Below are positions 1-7,759 of a stretch of DNA of 64,000 nucleotides, piece after piece. Source of the DNA: Streptomyces sp. NBC_01214. GTDB lineage: Bacteria > Actinomycetota > Actinomycetes > Streptomycetales > Streptomycetaceae. Position numbers and translations under genes: made by a program. Positions within the stretch are counted from its first letter, which is position 1. The number at the start of each line of letters is the position of its first letter. The stretch is taken from the NCBI RefSeq assembly GCF_026340975.1, contig NZ_JAPEOS010000001.1, positions 4,683,001 through 4,747,000 on the forward strand. The letters run 5' to 3'. The notes beneath the pieces are model-generated. The model saw only the letters and a program-made list of their open reading frames with translations. It did not search any database and was not told the DNA's origin.

Positions 1-1
1 C

Positions 2-733
2 ATGGGCTACTCCGGTGGTTCCATCGCGACCAACTGGGCCGCCGCACTCGCTCCGAGCTACGCGCCGGACGTGCAGCGCAAGCTGGTGGGTTACGCCGAG
101 GGCGGTCTGCTCGTCGACCCGGCACACAACCTGAAGTACGTGGACGGCTCGCTGGCCTGGTCGGGCGTCATCCCCATGGCGGTCATCGGCGTCTCCCGGT
201 CCTACGGCATCGACCTCAAGTCCTATCTCAACGGCTACGGCCTGGAGGTGTACAAGGAGCTGGAGCACGGCTCCATCGTCGACGCGATCGGCCGCTACCC
301 CGGGCTGACCTGGAAGAAGATGGCGAAGTCGCAGTACGCCGACCCCAACTCGATCCCCACGTTCGTGGAGGCGATGAACAAGATCAACCTCGGCTCGGCC
401 GGCACCCCCGCCATCCCCGGATTCATCGCCCAGGGCGACGCGGGCTTCCTGGAAGGGACCTTCGGCAACCGCCGGGGGATCGGAACGGGCGACGGCGTCA
501 TGGTCAGCGGGGACGTGCGGGCGCTCGCCCGGCAGTACTGCGCCACCGGTAACTCCGCCGTCAAGTACAGCCAGTACGAGCTGCTCAGCCACACGGGTGC
601 GGCCGTGGCCTGGGCCCCCGCCGCTCTCGGCTGGCTGGGTGACCGCTTCGCGGGCAGGCCGGCCCCGTCCGACTGCGGCCGCATCGCCCCGGGCAACTCA
701 CTGGCACCGGAGGAGCCGACGTCGCGGTCCTGA
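2..733 (+). CDS. Secretory lipase-type alpha/beta hydrolase (5' end outside window)
   Basis: C-terminal 243 residues of a secreted lipase; the gene starts upstream of the window. The nucleophile elbow GYSGGS lies at the first visible residues, and a C-terminal LSHTGA segment about 50 residues from the end supplies the likely catalytic His, as in the LIP/secretory lipase family, followed by the conserved region around WLGDRF. The signal peptide cannot be seen. Role by family: extracellular hydrolysis of triacylglycerols or other esters. A strong hairpin follows the stop codon at once. Family assignment is good; the substrate is unknown. Confidence 0.85.
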   Translation: MGYSGGSIATNWAAALAPSYAPDVQRKLVGYAEGGLLVDPAHNLKYVDGSLAWSGVIPMAVIGVSRSYGIDLKSYLNGYGLEVYKELEHGSIVDAIGRYPGLTWKKMAKSQYADPNSIPTFVEAMNKINLGSAGTPAIPGFIAQGDAGFLEGTFGNRRGIGTGDGVMVSGDVRALARQYCATGNSAVKYSQYELLSHTGAAVAWAPAALGWLGDRFAGRPAPSDCGRIAPGNSLAPEEPTSRS

Positions 734-750
734 CGTCCGTGCGAGGGCCT

Positions 751-779
751 GCCTGCCGCGCCTCATCCGCGCGGCAGGC
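751..779 (+). terminator. Hairpin terminator after the lipase
   Basis: An 11-bp perfect stem (GCCTGCCGCGC with its complement) around a 7-nt loop, 18 nt after the lipase stop and between convergent genes; it can serve both strands. No U-tract, as is usual in Streptomyces. Confidence 0.7.
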
Positions 780-801
780 CCGCGCCCGGGACGGTGGCCG
801 G

Positions 802-1515
802 TCAGGGCCGTGGGGAGCGGGCGAGCCGCAGTCCCACGTCCTCGATCCGCAGCGTCGGGTGGCTGCGCCGCCGTACGGAGGCGCGGCAGCTCCAGTGCTC
901 GTCGAACCAGCCGCCGCCGCGCAGCACCCGGTAGGAGCCGTACACCTCGGGGTCGTAGAAGTCCCAGCACCACTCCCAGACGTTGCCGAGCATGTCGTAC
1001 AGGCCCCACGGGTTGGGGCGGCGGCCGCCGACCTCGTGGATCCGTTCCCCGGAGTTCCCGCGGTGCCAGGCGATGTCGTCGAGGGGCCCGTAGCGGGGGC
1101 CGGTGGTGCCGGCCCGGCAGGCGTGTTCCCACTCGGCCTCGGTCGGTAGCCGGTACCCGTCCGCGTCCCGGTCCCAGATGATGTGAGCCCCTTCGCCGTC
1201 CCCGCCGTCCCCGCCGTCCCCGCCGTCCTTAGTGTCGGCGGATTCGGCGGTGTGGGGGAGGCGGTAGGCGGGGGTCAGTCCTTCCTGCCGGGACAGGGCG
1301 TTGCAGTACCGGACCGCGTCCCACCACGACACGCTGTGGGCCGGGAGCCGCCCGCCGCCCTGCCCGCCGTCGGGCCGTGTCGTGGTCACCTGTGCGTAGC
1401 CGGCCCGGGTGAGGGGGTGCGCGGAGAGGAGGTACGGGGCGACCTCGACGGTCCAACTGCGCTCGGTGCGGCGGTCCGAGAGGGTGACGTGTCCGCCCGG
1501 CACGGTGATCATCAT
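802..1515 (-). CDS. SUMF1/FGE-type protein (formylglycine-generating-enzyme-like)
   Basis: 237 residues forming one FGE-sulfatase fold domain. Hallmarks are LPTEAEWEHACRAG, GNVWEWCWDFY and LRGGGW. True aerobic FGEs have a Cys pair late in the domain; here the matching segment (GGWFDEHWSCRASVRRR) has only one Cys. It may therefore be a sulfatase-modifying-factor relative acting on another substrate, as in the EgtB/PvdO branch. The start ATG overlaps the stop of the upstream phosphopantetheinyl-transferase-like gene (ATGA), so the two are translationally coupled. No signal peptide, so probably cytoplasmic. Family sure, reaction unknown. Confidence 0.85.
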   Translation of the reverse strand: MMITVPGGHVTLSDRRTERSWTVEVAPYLLSAHPLTRAGYAQVTTTRPDGGQGGGRLPAHSVSWWDAVRYCNALSRQEGLTPAYRLPHTAESADTKDGGDGGDGGDGEGAHIIWDRDADGYRLPTEAEWEHACRAGTTGPRYGPLDDIAWHRGNSGERIHEVGGRRPNPWGLYDMLGNVWEWCWDFYDPEVYGSYRVLRGGGWFDEHWSCRASVRRRSHPTLRIEDVGLRLARSPRP

Positions 1516-2066
1516 GTCTGGTTCTCCTGTTCCTCTTCCTGGTCGTGTCCCTGGTGCTGGTGCTGGTGTTGGCCCTGATCGTGGTGGTCGGCCACGGCGA
1601 GGGCGGCGGCGTAGCCCTCGGGGGCGGGCAGGGCGGTCAACTCGGCGCTCTCCACCGGGTGCAGGGACTCCAGGACGTCGGCGACGGCGAAGTAGGCCAG
1701 GTCACCGCTGTGGGAGAGGGAGAAGTGGACGCCGCCGCCGGCGACGGCGGGACGGCCGTGGGGGCCGCCGCAGCACGGGCAGTCCTCCCGGACCAGGGCG
1801 ACCTCCCGCGGGTCGAGGCCGAGACGGGCGCCGAGCAGGACCCGTAGCCCCAGGTGCGCGGCGAGGTAGCGGTGGCGGTGGCCGGGCAGCAGCCGTGCGG
1901 CCTTCTCGCGTTCCCCGGCGTCCAGGACGGCGTCCGCCTCCTCGACGCGGTACCCGCCGACCGTGTCCGCGGCGGTGTCCAGGGACCACACCGAGGCGTC
2001 CGTGCCCGTGGGCGGCGGCCCGATCCGCGGTGCCCCGGAGCCGAGTTGGTTCACGTACTCGATCAT
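1512..2066 (-). pseudogene. 4'-phosphopantetheinyl transferase-like, core-deleted and C-terminally truncated
   Basis: 184 residues from ATG 2066. The first ~115 residues match the N-terminal lobe of Sfp-type transferases (REDCPCCGGPHGRP, GGVHFSLSHSGDLAYFAVA). These should be followed by the Mg-binding GVDVE motif and later by W-(S/T)-x-KEA. Both are missing: FAVA runs straight into the ADVLESLHPVESAELTALP segment that normally lies 15-20 residues further on, and the C-terminus becomes a His/Gln/Glu-rich tail. It should be unable to transfer phosphopantetheine. It is still open and coupled to the FGE-like gene, so it may be expressed. I infer an in-frame internal deletion plus loss of the C-terminal lobe. 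The start is not backed by a good ribosome binding site. Confidence 0.6.
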
Positions 2067-2249
2067 CTGACCGAGAGTAGGGGAGGTGACAGGTGGCCAC
2101 GGCACCCCGACCCCTCCACAGGGGGACCACCGGCCCATCCGGTCCGTCGGCCGTACCAGGTCGTACGGTCCGCCCACCCGCGCGGTCCCCTTCCCCCGCG
2201 GTGGTCGCGGTGGTCGCGGTGGTGTTCGTGGGGTGGGTACGGTCTGTCC

Positions 2250-3494
2250 ATGTACTTGATCGGTTCGGGGCAGCAGCGGGGGCACGTCCTTCTCATAGCG
2301 GGGGACGCCGCGGTGCGCCGCGGCACGGTGCACCTTGCACCGAGCGCGAATCTTGCCGCTCTTGCGATGGTGCCGGCTTCGGTGTTGCTGGGCAGCGGGC
2401 TTCCGACGGACACGGTGTGTCTGGACGGGGCACGTGATCCGAACACGGTGCTGGCGCGGTTGCGTGCAGCAGCCGCTACTCCGGGGCCGTTGCTCCTCTA
2501 TCTTTCGGGCCGGCTCACCGCTGACCGGCGCGGCCGCGGGCTGTACCTGGCTCTGGCGGGGACGGCGCGGGCGGCCGTGCGGTACACGGCTCTGCCGTGG
2601 GATTGGCTGGTGGGCGAGCTGCGGGGCCGTCCTGCCGGGCTGACGACGGTGCTCCTCGACCTGGCCGCGGACAAGGAGGCCTGGCCGTTGCTCCAGGAGT
2701 GCGGCGGCCTGCCGGGCTTGCCGTCTCCGGAGGTGTACGGGGTGGTGTGCCCGCCGGGTTTCGCGGCGGGGAGCGGCACGGTCAGCGGCTACACGCGGCA
2801 CTGGATCGAGCAGCTGCGCCGTAGCCCGTCCCGGCCGGCCGATGTGCAGCTGCACGCTTTGGCGGCGGGAGCGGCGGGTCTGCCGCCGGGTGCGCTGGTC
2901 CTGCCGACCGCCCGCGAACTGGGCATGCGCCCGGGCCCGCAGCAGCAACCGCAGCCGCAGCCGCAGCAGCAGCCGGACCGGCAGGGGGCGTGGCAGGAAC
3001 CGGGCGGGCCGGCCGTCCCGGCCTCCGACGGGGTGCCGGGCGGGGTGTCGGGTGGGGATCCGCGGCCGCACATCCATGCATTGGCGACCGCGGGCCGTCA
3101 CGCGGAGGCGGCGGCTCTGGCTCGGGCGTGGGAGGAGCATGTCCGGCACGCCTACGGGTTCTCCTCCCCGGAGGCGGTCCAGTGGGCGGAGATCCGCGCA
3201 GATCTGGCGCGGATGGCGGGTGATTTCCTGCTGGCGACGGGGTTGTGGATCGGCGCCTGTCGGGTCCGGCTGGCCGGTCAGGGCGCGGCTGCCCCCGAGG
3301 TCTATGCCGCGGCGGCCGGGGCGCTGTACTGCTGGACCCAGCTCAGGGACCGGGCTTCGGCGGTGGAGTCGGGGGCCGAACTGCTCGCCCTGCTGGGGAC
3401 CCTGCCCGCGTTGGAACCCCGTTACCTGCGGCTGGCACAGGCACGCCTGGACGTACTGCGTGCCCCCGAGCTGCCGCGTGCCGTTCCCACCTGA
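2250..3494 (+). CDS. Conserved hypothetical Streptomyces protein with C-terminal helical repeats
   Basis: 414 residues. The N-terminal ~220 residues look like an alpha/beta domain with strands LLIAGD, LLLYLSG and TTVLLDL, reminiscent of caspase-like or CHAT-type scaffolds, but no catalytic His/Cys pair can be made out. A Gln/Pro-rich linker (QQQPQPQPQQQP, near residue 235) leads to a helical TPR-like C-terminus (HALATAGRHAEAAALARAW). No signal peptide or membrane segment. ATG 2250 is chosen because upstream sequence in the frame is of unnatural composition. It stands alone, divergent from the transferase remnant. Function unknown. Confidence 0.7.
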   Translation: MYLIGSGQQRGHVLLIAGDAAVRRGTVHLAPSANLAALAMVPASVLLGSGLPTDTVCLDGARDPNTVLARLRAAAATPGPLLLYLSGRLTADRRGRGLYLALAGTARAAVRYTALPWDWLVGELRGRPAGLTTVLLDLAADKEAWPLLQECGGLPGLPSPEVYGVVCPPGFAAGSGTVSGYTRHWIEQLRRSPSRPADVQLHALAAGAAGLPPGALVLPTARELGMRPGPQQQPQPQPQQQPDRQGAWQEPGGPAVPASDGVPGGVSGGDPRPHIHALATAGRHAEAAALARAWEEHVRHAYGFSSPEAVQWAEIRADLARMAGDFLLATGLWIGACRVRLAGQGAAAPEVYAAAAGALYCWTQLRDRASAVESGAELLALLGTLPALEPRYLRLAQARLDVLRAPELPRAVPT

Positions 3495-3571
3495 ACCCCG
3501 GGAGCGGCGGCCGCCCTGCCCGACTGTGGCTGCCGCCGGGCAGCCGCAGCCGGGGTGCGGGGCGGGTGTGG

Positions 3572-4144
3572 TCAGGCGGCTCGGTCCTTTGCTTCGTCGT
3601 GCTGGCGTGCGGTGCGTAGGGCGTGGCCCCACCACAGGAGGTCGTCGAAGAGGAGGGTGGCGGCCCGTGCGGCAGCGTCGGCGTCGCGGGGTGCTCCGGT
3701 TTCGTCGAAGGGGAACTGGTGGAAGCTGACCGTTTCGCGGAGCGTGGTGGCGTGGAGTTCGGCGAAGACGGGGCGGAGTTGCTCGACGGCCCGCAGGCCG
3801 CCGGAGAGGCCGCCGTAGGAAACGAAACCGACCGGTTTGCGCCGCCAGACCTGCCCGGCGATGTCGATGGCCTGTTTCAGGGAGGCGGGGAAGGAGTGGT
3901 TGTACTCGGGAGTGAGGACCACGTAGGCGTCCGCTAGGGCGAGGCGTTCGACGAATGCGCGGCCGTGGGGTGTGAGGTCGGGGGTCCAGTGTGCCGGGAG
4001 GTCGGCGTCCGCGAGGTCGGCGACGGTGAGCTCGATGTCGGTGCGGGCGGCGGCGATGGTTTCGAACCAGCGGGCGACGGTGGGGCCGAACCGGCCTTCC
4101 CGGGTGCTGCCGACGACGAGTGCGATACGGAGGGGAGTGGTCAT
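3572..4144 (-). CDS. NADPH-dependent FMN reductase family flavoprotein
   Basis: 190 residues, the usual length for the family. The flavodoxin-like fold shows the N-terminal phosphate-binding loop VVGSTREGRFGPTVARW and the flavin-contacting motif TPEYNHSFPASLKQAID, followed by SYGGLSGG. Family members reduce FMN, quinones or azo compounds with NADPH in the cytosol. The gene is monocistronic, between convergent neighbours. Family assignment is strong; the physiological acceptor cannot be told from the sequence. Confidence 0.92.
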   Translation of the reverse strand: MTTPLRIALVVGSTREGRFGPTVARWFETIAAARTDIELTVADLADADLPAHWTPDLTPHGRAFVERLALADAYVVLTPEYNHSFPASLKQAIDIAGQVWRRKPVGFVSYGGLSGGLRAVEQLRPVFAELHATTLRETVSFHQFPFDETGAPRDADAAARAATLLFDDLLWWGHALRTARQHDEAKDRAA

Positions 4145-4236
4145 GACCTCATGTGTAGAACATCAAGTCCGGTTGAGGTCAAAGGACTGAGGGACAAAGG
4201 CGTGAGGGCCACGGGCGGTGGGTCATGGGCGGTGGA

Positions 4237-5898
4237 TCACGGGCGGCGGGTCAGCGCCGCGGGAGCGCCCGCCGACTGTGCCCCCTCTGTTTCCAGTGTG
4301 AGGCGGTCCGGGGCCGTCATCGTCAGCACGTACAGGTTGCCCCGGGGGCACTCGAGGACCGCCGCACGGTCGGTGGGATGGCTGGTCGCCGCTTCGAACA
4401 CCGCGCTGTTCCCGCGGATCTGCTGTAGCCGCAGGGCCTCGGTGCATCCCAGGTTCTGCCCGGTGGTGAGCTCCTTGAGGTCGCTGACCTGCCGGCCCAC
4501 GAGCTCGCCCACCGCTCCGCCGTTCAGTGTGACGGTGACGGAGAACTCACCCGTGCGCGCCCGGGACACGCCGTCCGCGTCAGGAGTTCCGGGTCCGGCA
4601 CCCGACCACGTACCGGCCCACGCGGCCGGCAGCGCCCCCGCCGGACCCGTTGCCGGTGAGGAAGCCCCGGGTGAGGACGCCCCGGGTGAGGACGCCCCGG
4701 GGGAGGGGGTCCGGCTCCCGCTTCCGTCGCCGTCGTCGCGGTGTCCGGGGAGCCACACCGAGAGCGCGACGGCTGCGGCGGCGACGATGGTGGCACCCGC
4801 GGCCGCACCGGCGCCCCGCGAACGCAGGACCGCCCGCCCCGACCCGCGCCTCGGGGGTGCGGGGGAGTAGGGCGGCGTCGGAGGAGGCGAGAGCGGTCCG
4901 GGCACGGATGCGGGGGGAGAGCTGTCCGCGCCGGAAGCTCCGAGAGCGTCGTTCGCACGGGGGGCGTGGGGGCTGCTGGTTGGCGGTGGGGGGAGCGTGA
5001 GGAGATGGCGGAGCTCGGTCTCCCGTCGGCCGGCCTCGGCCGCCAGGGCCTGCGGCGCGGCGGGCCCCCAGCCCTGCACCGGGCTGCCGCCGGCCAGCCG
5101 TGCCGCTATGTCTTCGGCAAGGGGACGTTGTTGCGGGTCCTTGGCGAGGCATTCCCTCACCAGCGCCCGGAGCGGCTGCGGTACACCGTCGAGGTGCGGT
5201 TCGTCGTGCACGATCCGGTACAGCAGGGCCGGCAGGTCCAGTTCCTCGCCCTCCGCGAGGAAGGGACTGCGGCCGGTCGCCGCGTACACGAGTACCGCGG
5301 CGAGGGAGAACACGTCTGCCGCGGCCCCGGCCACCGCGCCAGTGGCCTGTTCCGGCGCCAGGAAGCCCGGTGTGCCGATGACCGTGCCGGTGCGGGTGTG
5401 CCGCGGGTCGCGGACCGTGCGGGCGATACCGAAGTCGATCAGGAAGGGCCGCTCCGTGCCCAGCAGTACGTTCGCCGGTTTGATGTCGCGGTGGACGATA
5501 CCTGCCGCCCGTACGCTGACCAGGGCCGCCGACAGTTCCCGTCCCAGCTGCTGGACGGCCGGGGCCTGTAGCGGCCCCCATCCGCGTACCCAGTCACCCA
5601 GCGACGGCGCGGGCACGTACTCGGTCGCCAGCCACTGCGGGGAGGCGCCCGGTGCGCTGAAATCGACCACCGACACCGTCCACGGGCTACGTACTCGGTC
5701 GCTGGTGCGTATCTCCCGGTCGAAGCGGTGCGCGAAGTCCGCGTCCAGGCTCAGCTCGCGGTGCACGGTCTTCAGCGCGAGCGCCCGCCCGGACATCGTC
5801 CGCGCCAGGAACACCTCGCCCATGCCCCCCGATCCGAGCCGGGCGAGCAGACGGTACCCGCCGATCTCCAGCGGGTCACCGGGCCGCAAAGACTCCAT
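4237..5898 (-). CDS. Membrane-anchored Ser/Thr protein kinase (PknB/Hanks type)
   Basis: 553 residues. The kinase domain spans ~residues 15-275 with glycine loop LGSGGMG (21-27), invariant Lys43, catalytic HRDIKPAN (from His136) and the DFG region LIDFGIAR. A Pro/Ser-rich juxtamembrane linker (~290-355) precedes one transmembrane helix (~360-380), then an extracellular stalk with triplicated SPGAS units (a 15-bp tandem repeat near 4660-4710) and a C-terminal ~130-residue extracellular domain. This is the standard actinobacterial sensor-kinase architecture; the outer domain is not PASTA, so the ligand is unknown. Start ATG is followed by the typical DPLEIGGYRLL. Confidence 0.95.
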   Translation of the reverse strand: MESLRPGDPLEIGGYRLLARLGSGGMGEVFLARTMSGRALALKTVHRELSLDADFAHRFDREIRTSDRVRSPWTVSVVDFSAPGASPQWLATEYVPAPSLGDWVRGWGPLQAPAVQQLGRELSAALVSVRAAGIVHRDIKPANVLLGTERPFLIDFGIARTVRDPRHTRTGTVIGTPGFLAPEQATGAVAGAAADVFSLAAVLVYAATGRSPFLAEGEELDLPALLYRIVHDEPHLDGVPQPLRALVRECLAKDPQQRPLAEDIAARLAGGSPVQGWGPAAPQALAAEAGRRETELRHLLTLPPPPTSSPHAPRANDALGASGADSSPPASVPGPLSPPPTPPYSPAPPRRGSGRAVLRSRGAGAAAGATIVAAAAVALSVWLPGHRDDGDGSGSRTPSPGASSPGASSPGASSPATGPAGALPAAWAGTWSGAGPGTPDADGVSRARTGEFSVTVTLNGGAVGELVGRQVSDLKELTTGQNLGCTEALRLQQIRGNSAVFEAATSHPTDRAAVLECPRGNLYVLTMTAPDRLTLETEGAQSAGAPAALTRRP

Positions 5899-6145
5899 CA
5901 GTTCCCCCTGTTCCCCCCGGCCGTTGCCGGTCCGCGCCGCGCGGCCCGGATGCCGGGCCGCCGTGATGGACCCTAGAGGACGAGCCCTCGCTCCGCCTGC
6001 TCAGGGGGCTGTGGCTCCGGCTCAGTTCCTCGTAACGGTCCGGCACGGTGCCCGGACGCGAGTGGGGAGCGCGGAGCGCGGAGCATGTCGGTGGCGGGTG
6101 CCATCATCGGCTGTGACTGGCCGAAGGTGCACAGATGGGGGGCGA

Positions 6146-6757
6146 GTGGAGAAATTCGCAGTCGAGCCGCTTGGGGTGGTCGACTTCGTGGCGCACGTGC
6201 GGCGCCGCCCGGCGCAGTATTTTCTGGTAGATCAGGGCAGCCCCGAGCTTCCCACCGAGGTCCTTCGAGCGGTGGCCTGGGATGCTCTGCACCGTCGCGA
6301 CGGCAGGCACGGACGGATCAGCATCGAGATCGGATCTGACCTCAGCTTCACAGTGGAGAGCGATCAACGTCCCAGCGCCGACGCACAGGAGAGGCGCGCG
6401 CCGCGGTTCTTCGGCTCCCTGCTCGACATGTTCGACAGGCAACGCTGGGCTCCCTCCGCGGCTGCCGCACTCAGCGTCCGCACGGTCATCGAGGTGTGGC
6501 GGGATGGCCACGGCCTTCGTCAGGAGCTGGTCGGGATGGCCCCGACCGGCCCGCGGGAAGAGTTCTCAGCGCCGAAACCGGTCGGGACCCGGACCACGTT
6601 CCACCTTGATCCGTCGTTCTGCGGTGCGGACGAGGCCATTGCCTGGGCGCTGCGACCCGAAGAACTCCACGGAGAAGCGTGCAGGGAACATCCTTCGCCC
6701 ACGAAGTTCCCGATCTACGATCTCCGCTCGGAGACCGAGGAGCCGCTCAGTACGTAG
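6146..6757 (+). CDS. Degenerate GyrB-like (GHKL-fold) protein
   Basis: 203 residues from GTG 6146, preceded by a G-rich ribosome binding site. The layout tracks the N-terminal ATPase domain of DNA gyrase B: RRRPAQYFLVDQG resembles the R-x-RPGMYIG region, LRAVAWDALH the helix before the ATP-binding Asn, and the segments VIEVWRDGHGLRQE, PVGTRTTFHLDPSF and ADEAIAWALR resemble the late GyrB ATPase domain. The N-box Asn and the DxGxGIP motif are absent (ESDQRPS instead), so ATP binding is unlikely. I infer a stand-alone non-catalytic homologue. Remote homology only. Confidence 0.6.
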   Translation: MEKFAVEPLGVVDFVAHVRRRPAQYFLVDQGSPELPTEVLRAVAWDALHRRDGRHGRISIEIGSDLSFTVESDQRPSADAQERRAPRFFGSLLDMFDRQRWAPSAAAALSVRTVIEVWRDGHGLRQELVGMAPTGPREEFSAPKPVGTRTTFHLDPSFCGADEAIAWALRPEELHGEACREHPSPTKFPIYDLRSETEEPLST

Positions 6758-6829
6758 GACTCGTGTCCGCAGAAGATCGAAGCCGGCGCGGCCGAACGTC
6801 CGGAGCTGAGGGCTGTCCGCAATGACCGC

Positions 6830-7333
6830 TCATGGCTCCGGGAACGGCGGGGTGCCGTCCATCACCAGCAACAACTTCCGAGCGGGTGTCGCCTCCTCCG
6901 GTCGTACGGAGGAGGCGACACCCTCGATGACTGACCGGCCCGCGTACACGGCTGTCCTTGCGGCTGCCTCCCAGCCCGTTCGCTGCCGGTAGTTCGCGTC
7001 GTGCTTGCGGTCCTGGGCCGCCGCGGCGGCGGAGTGCCACTGGTCGGTCCGGCAGATGCTTTCCAGCAGGTCCAACAACTCGGCCTTGCAAGCCACGTGC
7101 GGGGACCCGACCAGTTCGAGTAGGAACGGGACCGTGTGGGCCGTCGCCTCGCCAACGACGAACCCCAGCGCACAGACGGCATCGCCGAGGTCATCGATGG
7201 CGATACGGGCCGTGTCCTCATCTTCGTATGCGATCCGGGACAGCAGAGGGGGAATACCGGAGGCCGCAGCCCCCGTCGCGTCGTGCAGTTCTCCCCATCG
7301 GACCCCGGAAACGCTCCTCAACAGACTTCCCAC
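6830..7333 (-). CDS. HEAT-repeat-like small protein
   Basis: 167 residues from GTG 7333, with a GAGGAG ribosome binding site that sits inside the 3' end of the upstream gene. Helical pairs with patterns such as GIPPLLSRIAYEDEDTARIAIDDLGDA and TVPFLLELVGS are typical of short actinobacterial HEAT/PBS-lyase-type proteins. No signal peptide. It is separated by only 10 bp from the preceding gene, whose end looks like the first repeat of the same kind of protein, so the two form one unit. Function unknown; probably a protein-interaction module. Confidence 0.65.
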   Translation of the reverse strand: MGSLLRSVSGVRWGELHDATGAAASGIPPLLSRIAYEDEDTARIAIDDLGDAVCALGFVVGEATAHTVPFLLELVGSPHVACKAELLDLLESICRTDQWHSAAAAAQDRKHDANYRQRTGWEAAARTAVYAGRSVIEGVASSVRPEEATPARKLLLVMDGTPPFPEP

Positions 7334-7343
7334 GCCCTGCTCC

Positions 7344-7565
7344 TCATGATGAGAAGCCGTCCTCGGTGAGGACCGGATGGTCGTGGACCGCAGCCTCCCT
7401 GACGCGCGGGTCAGGGTCGATGAGACGGGCGAGGGCCGCCGGCAGTGACTCGCCCGTCCCGTACGGGGTGGCGAGCGAGGCCCAGTCGGTGCTCGCCAGG
7501 AGCGTCTCGTGGTGAGGCGGCTCAGCGGCGTGAGGATCTGCGGCCTGGTTGCGGCGATGGGTCAC
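7344..7565 (-). CDS. Short HEAT-repeat fragment upstream of the HEAT-like gene
   Basis: 73 residues. After a low-complexity start, ETLLASTDWASLATPYGTG and LPAALARLIDPDPRVREAAVHD match the opening of typical Streptomyces HEAT-repeat proteins, which normally run on for 150-300 residues. This one stops right after the first repeat. Either it is a small stand-alone protein coupled to the next gene, or the two reading frames are halves of a broken gene. GTG start without an evident ribosome binding site. Confidence 0.45.
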   Translation of the reverse strand: MTHRRNQAADPHAAEPPHHETLLASTDWASLATPYGTGESLPAALARLIDPDPRVREAAVHDHPVLTEDGFSS

Positions 7566-7759
7566 GGACGGAGGCTATCGCCTTGGTTGGGCCAGGACCG
7601 GGTCGGCGTGAACCAAGCCGGTCGTTCCGGGGTGGGGGAGCGCACGGCATGGAGCGGGGGCGTCCGGATGTCTTGTCCGACCTGTGATCCGATTTTCGGA
7701 CACTGACCCCTCCAGACCCTCTAATCTGATCATGTTCAAAACGAGGGGGGAATTGAGAA

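Noticed and set aside
2067..3635. Long upstream extension of the phosphopantetheinyl-transferase frame on the - strand
   Set aside because: It is antisense to a well-supported + strand gene and has the Arg/Pro/Gly-rich composition of a GC-driven shadow frame; homology starts only near 2066.
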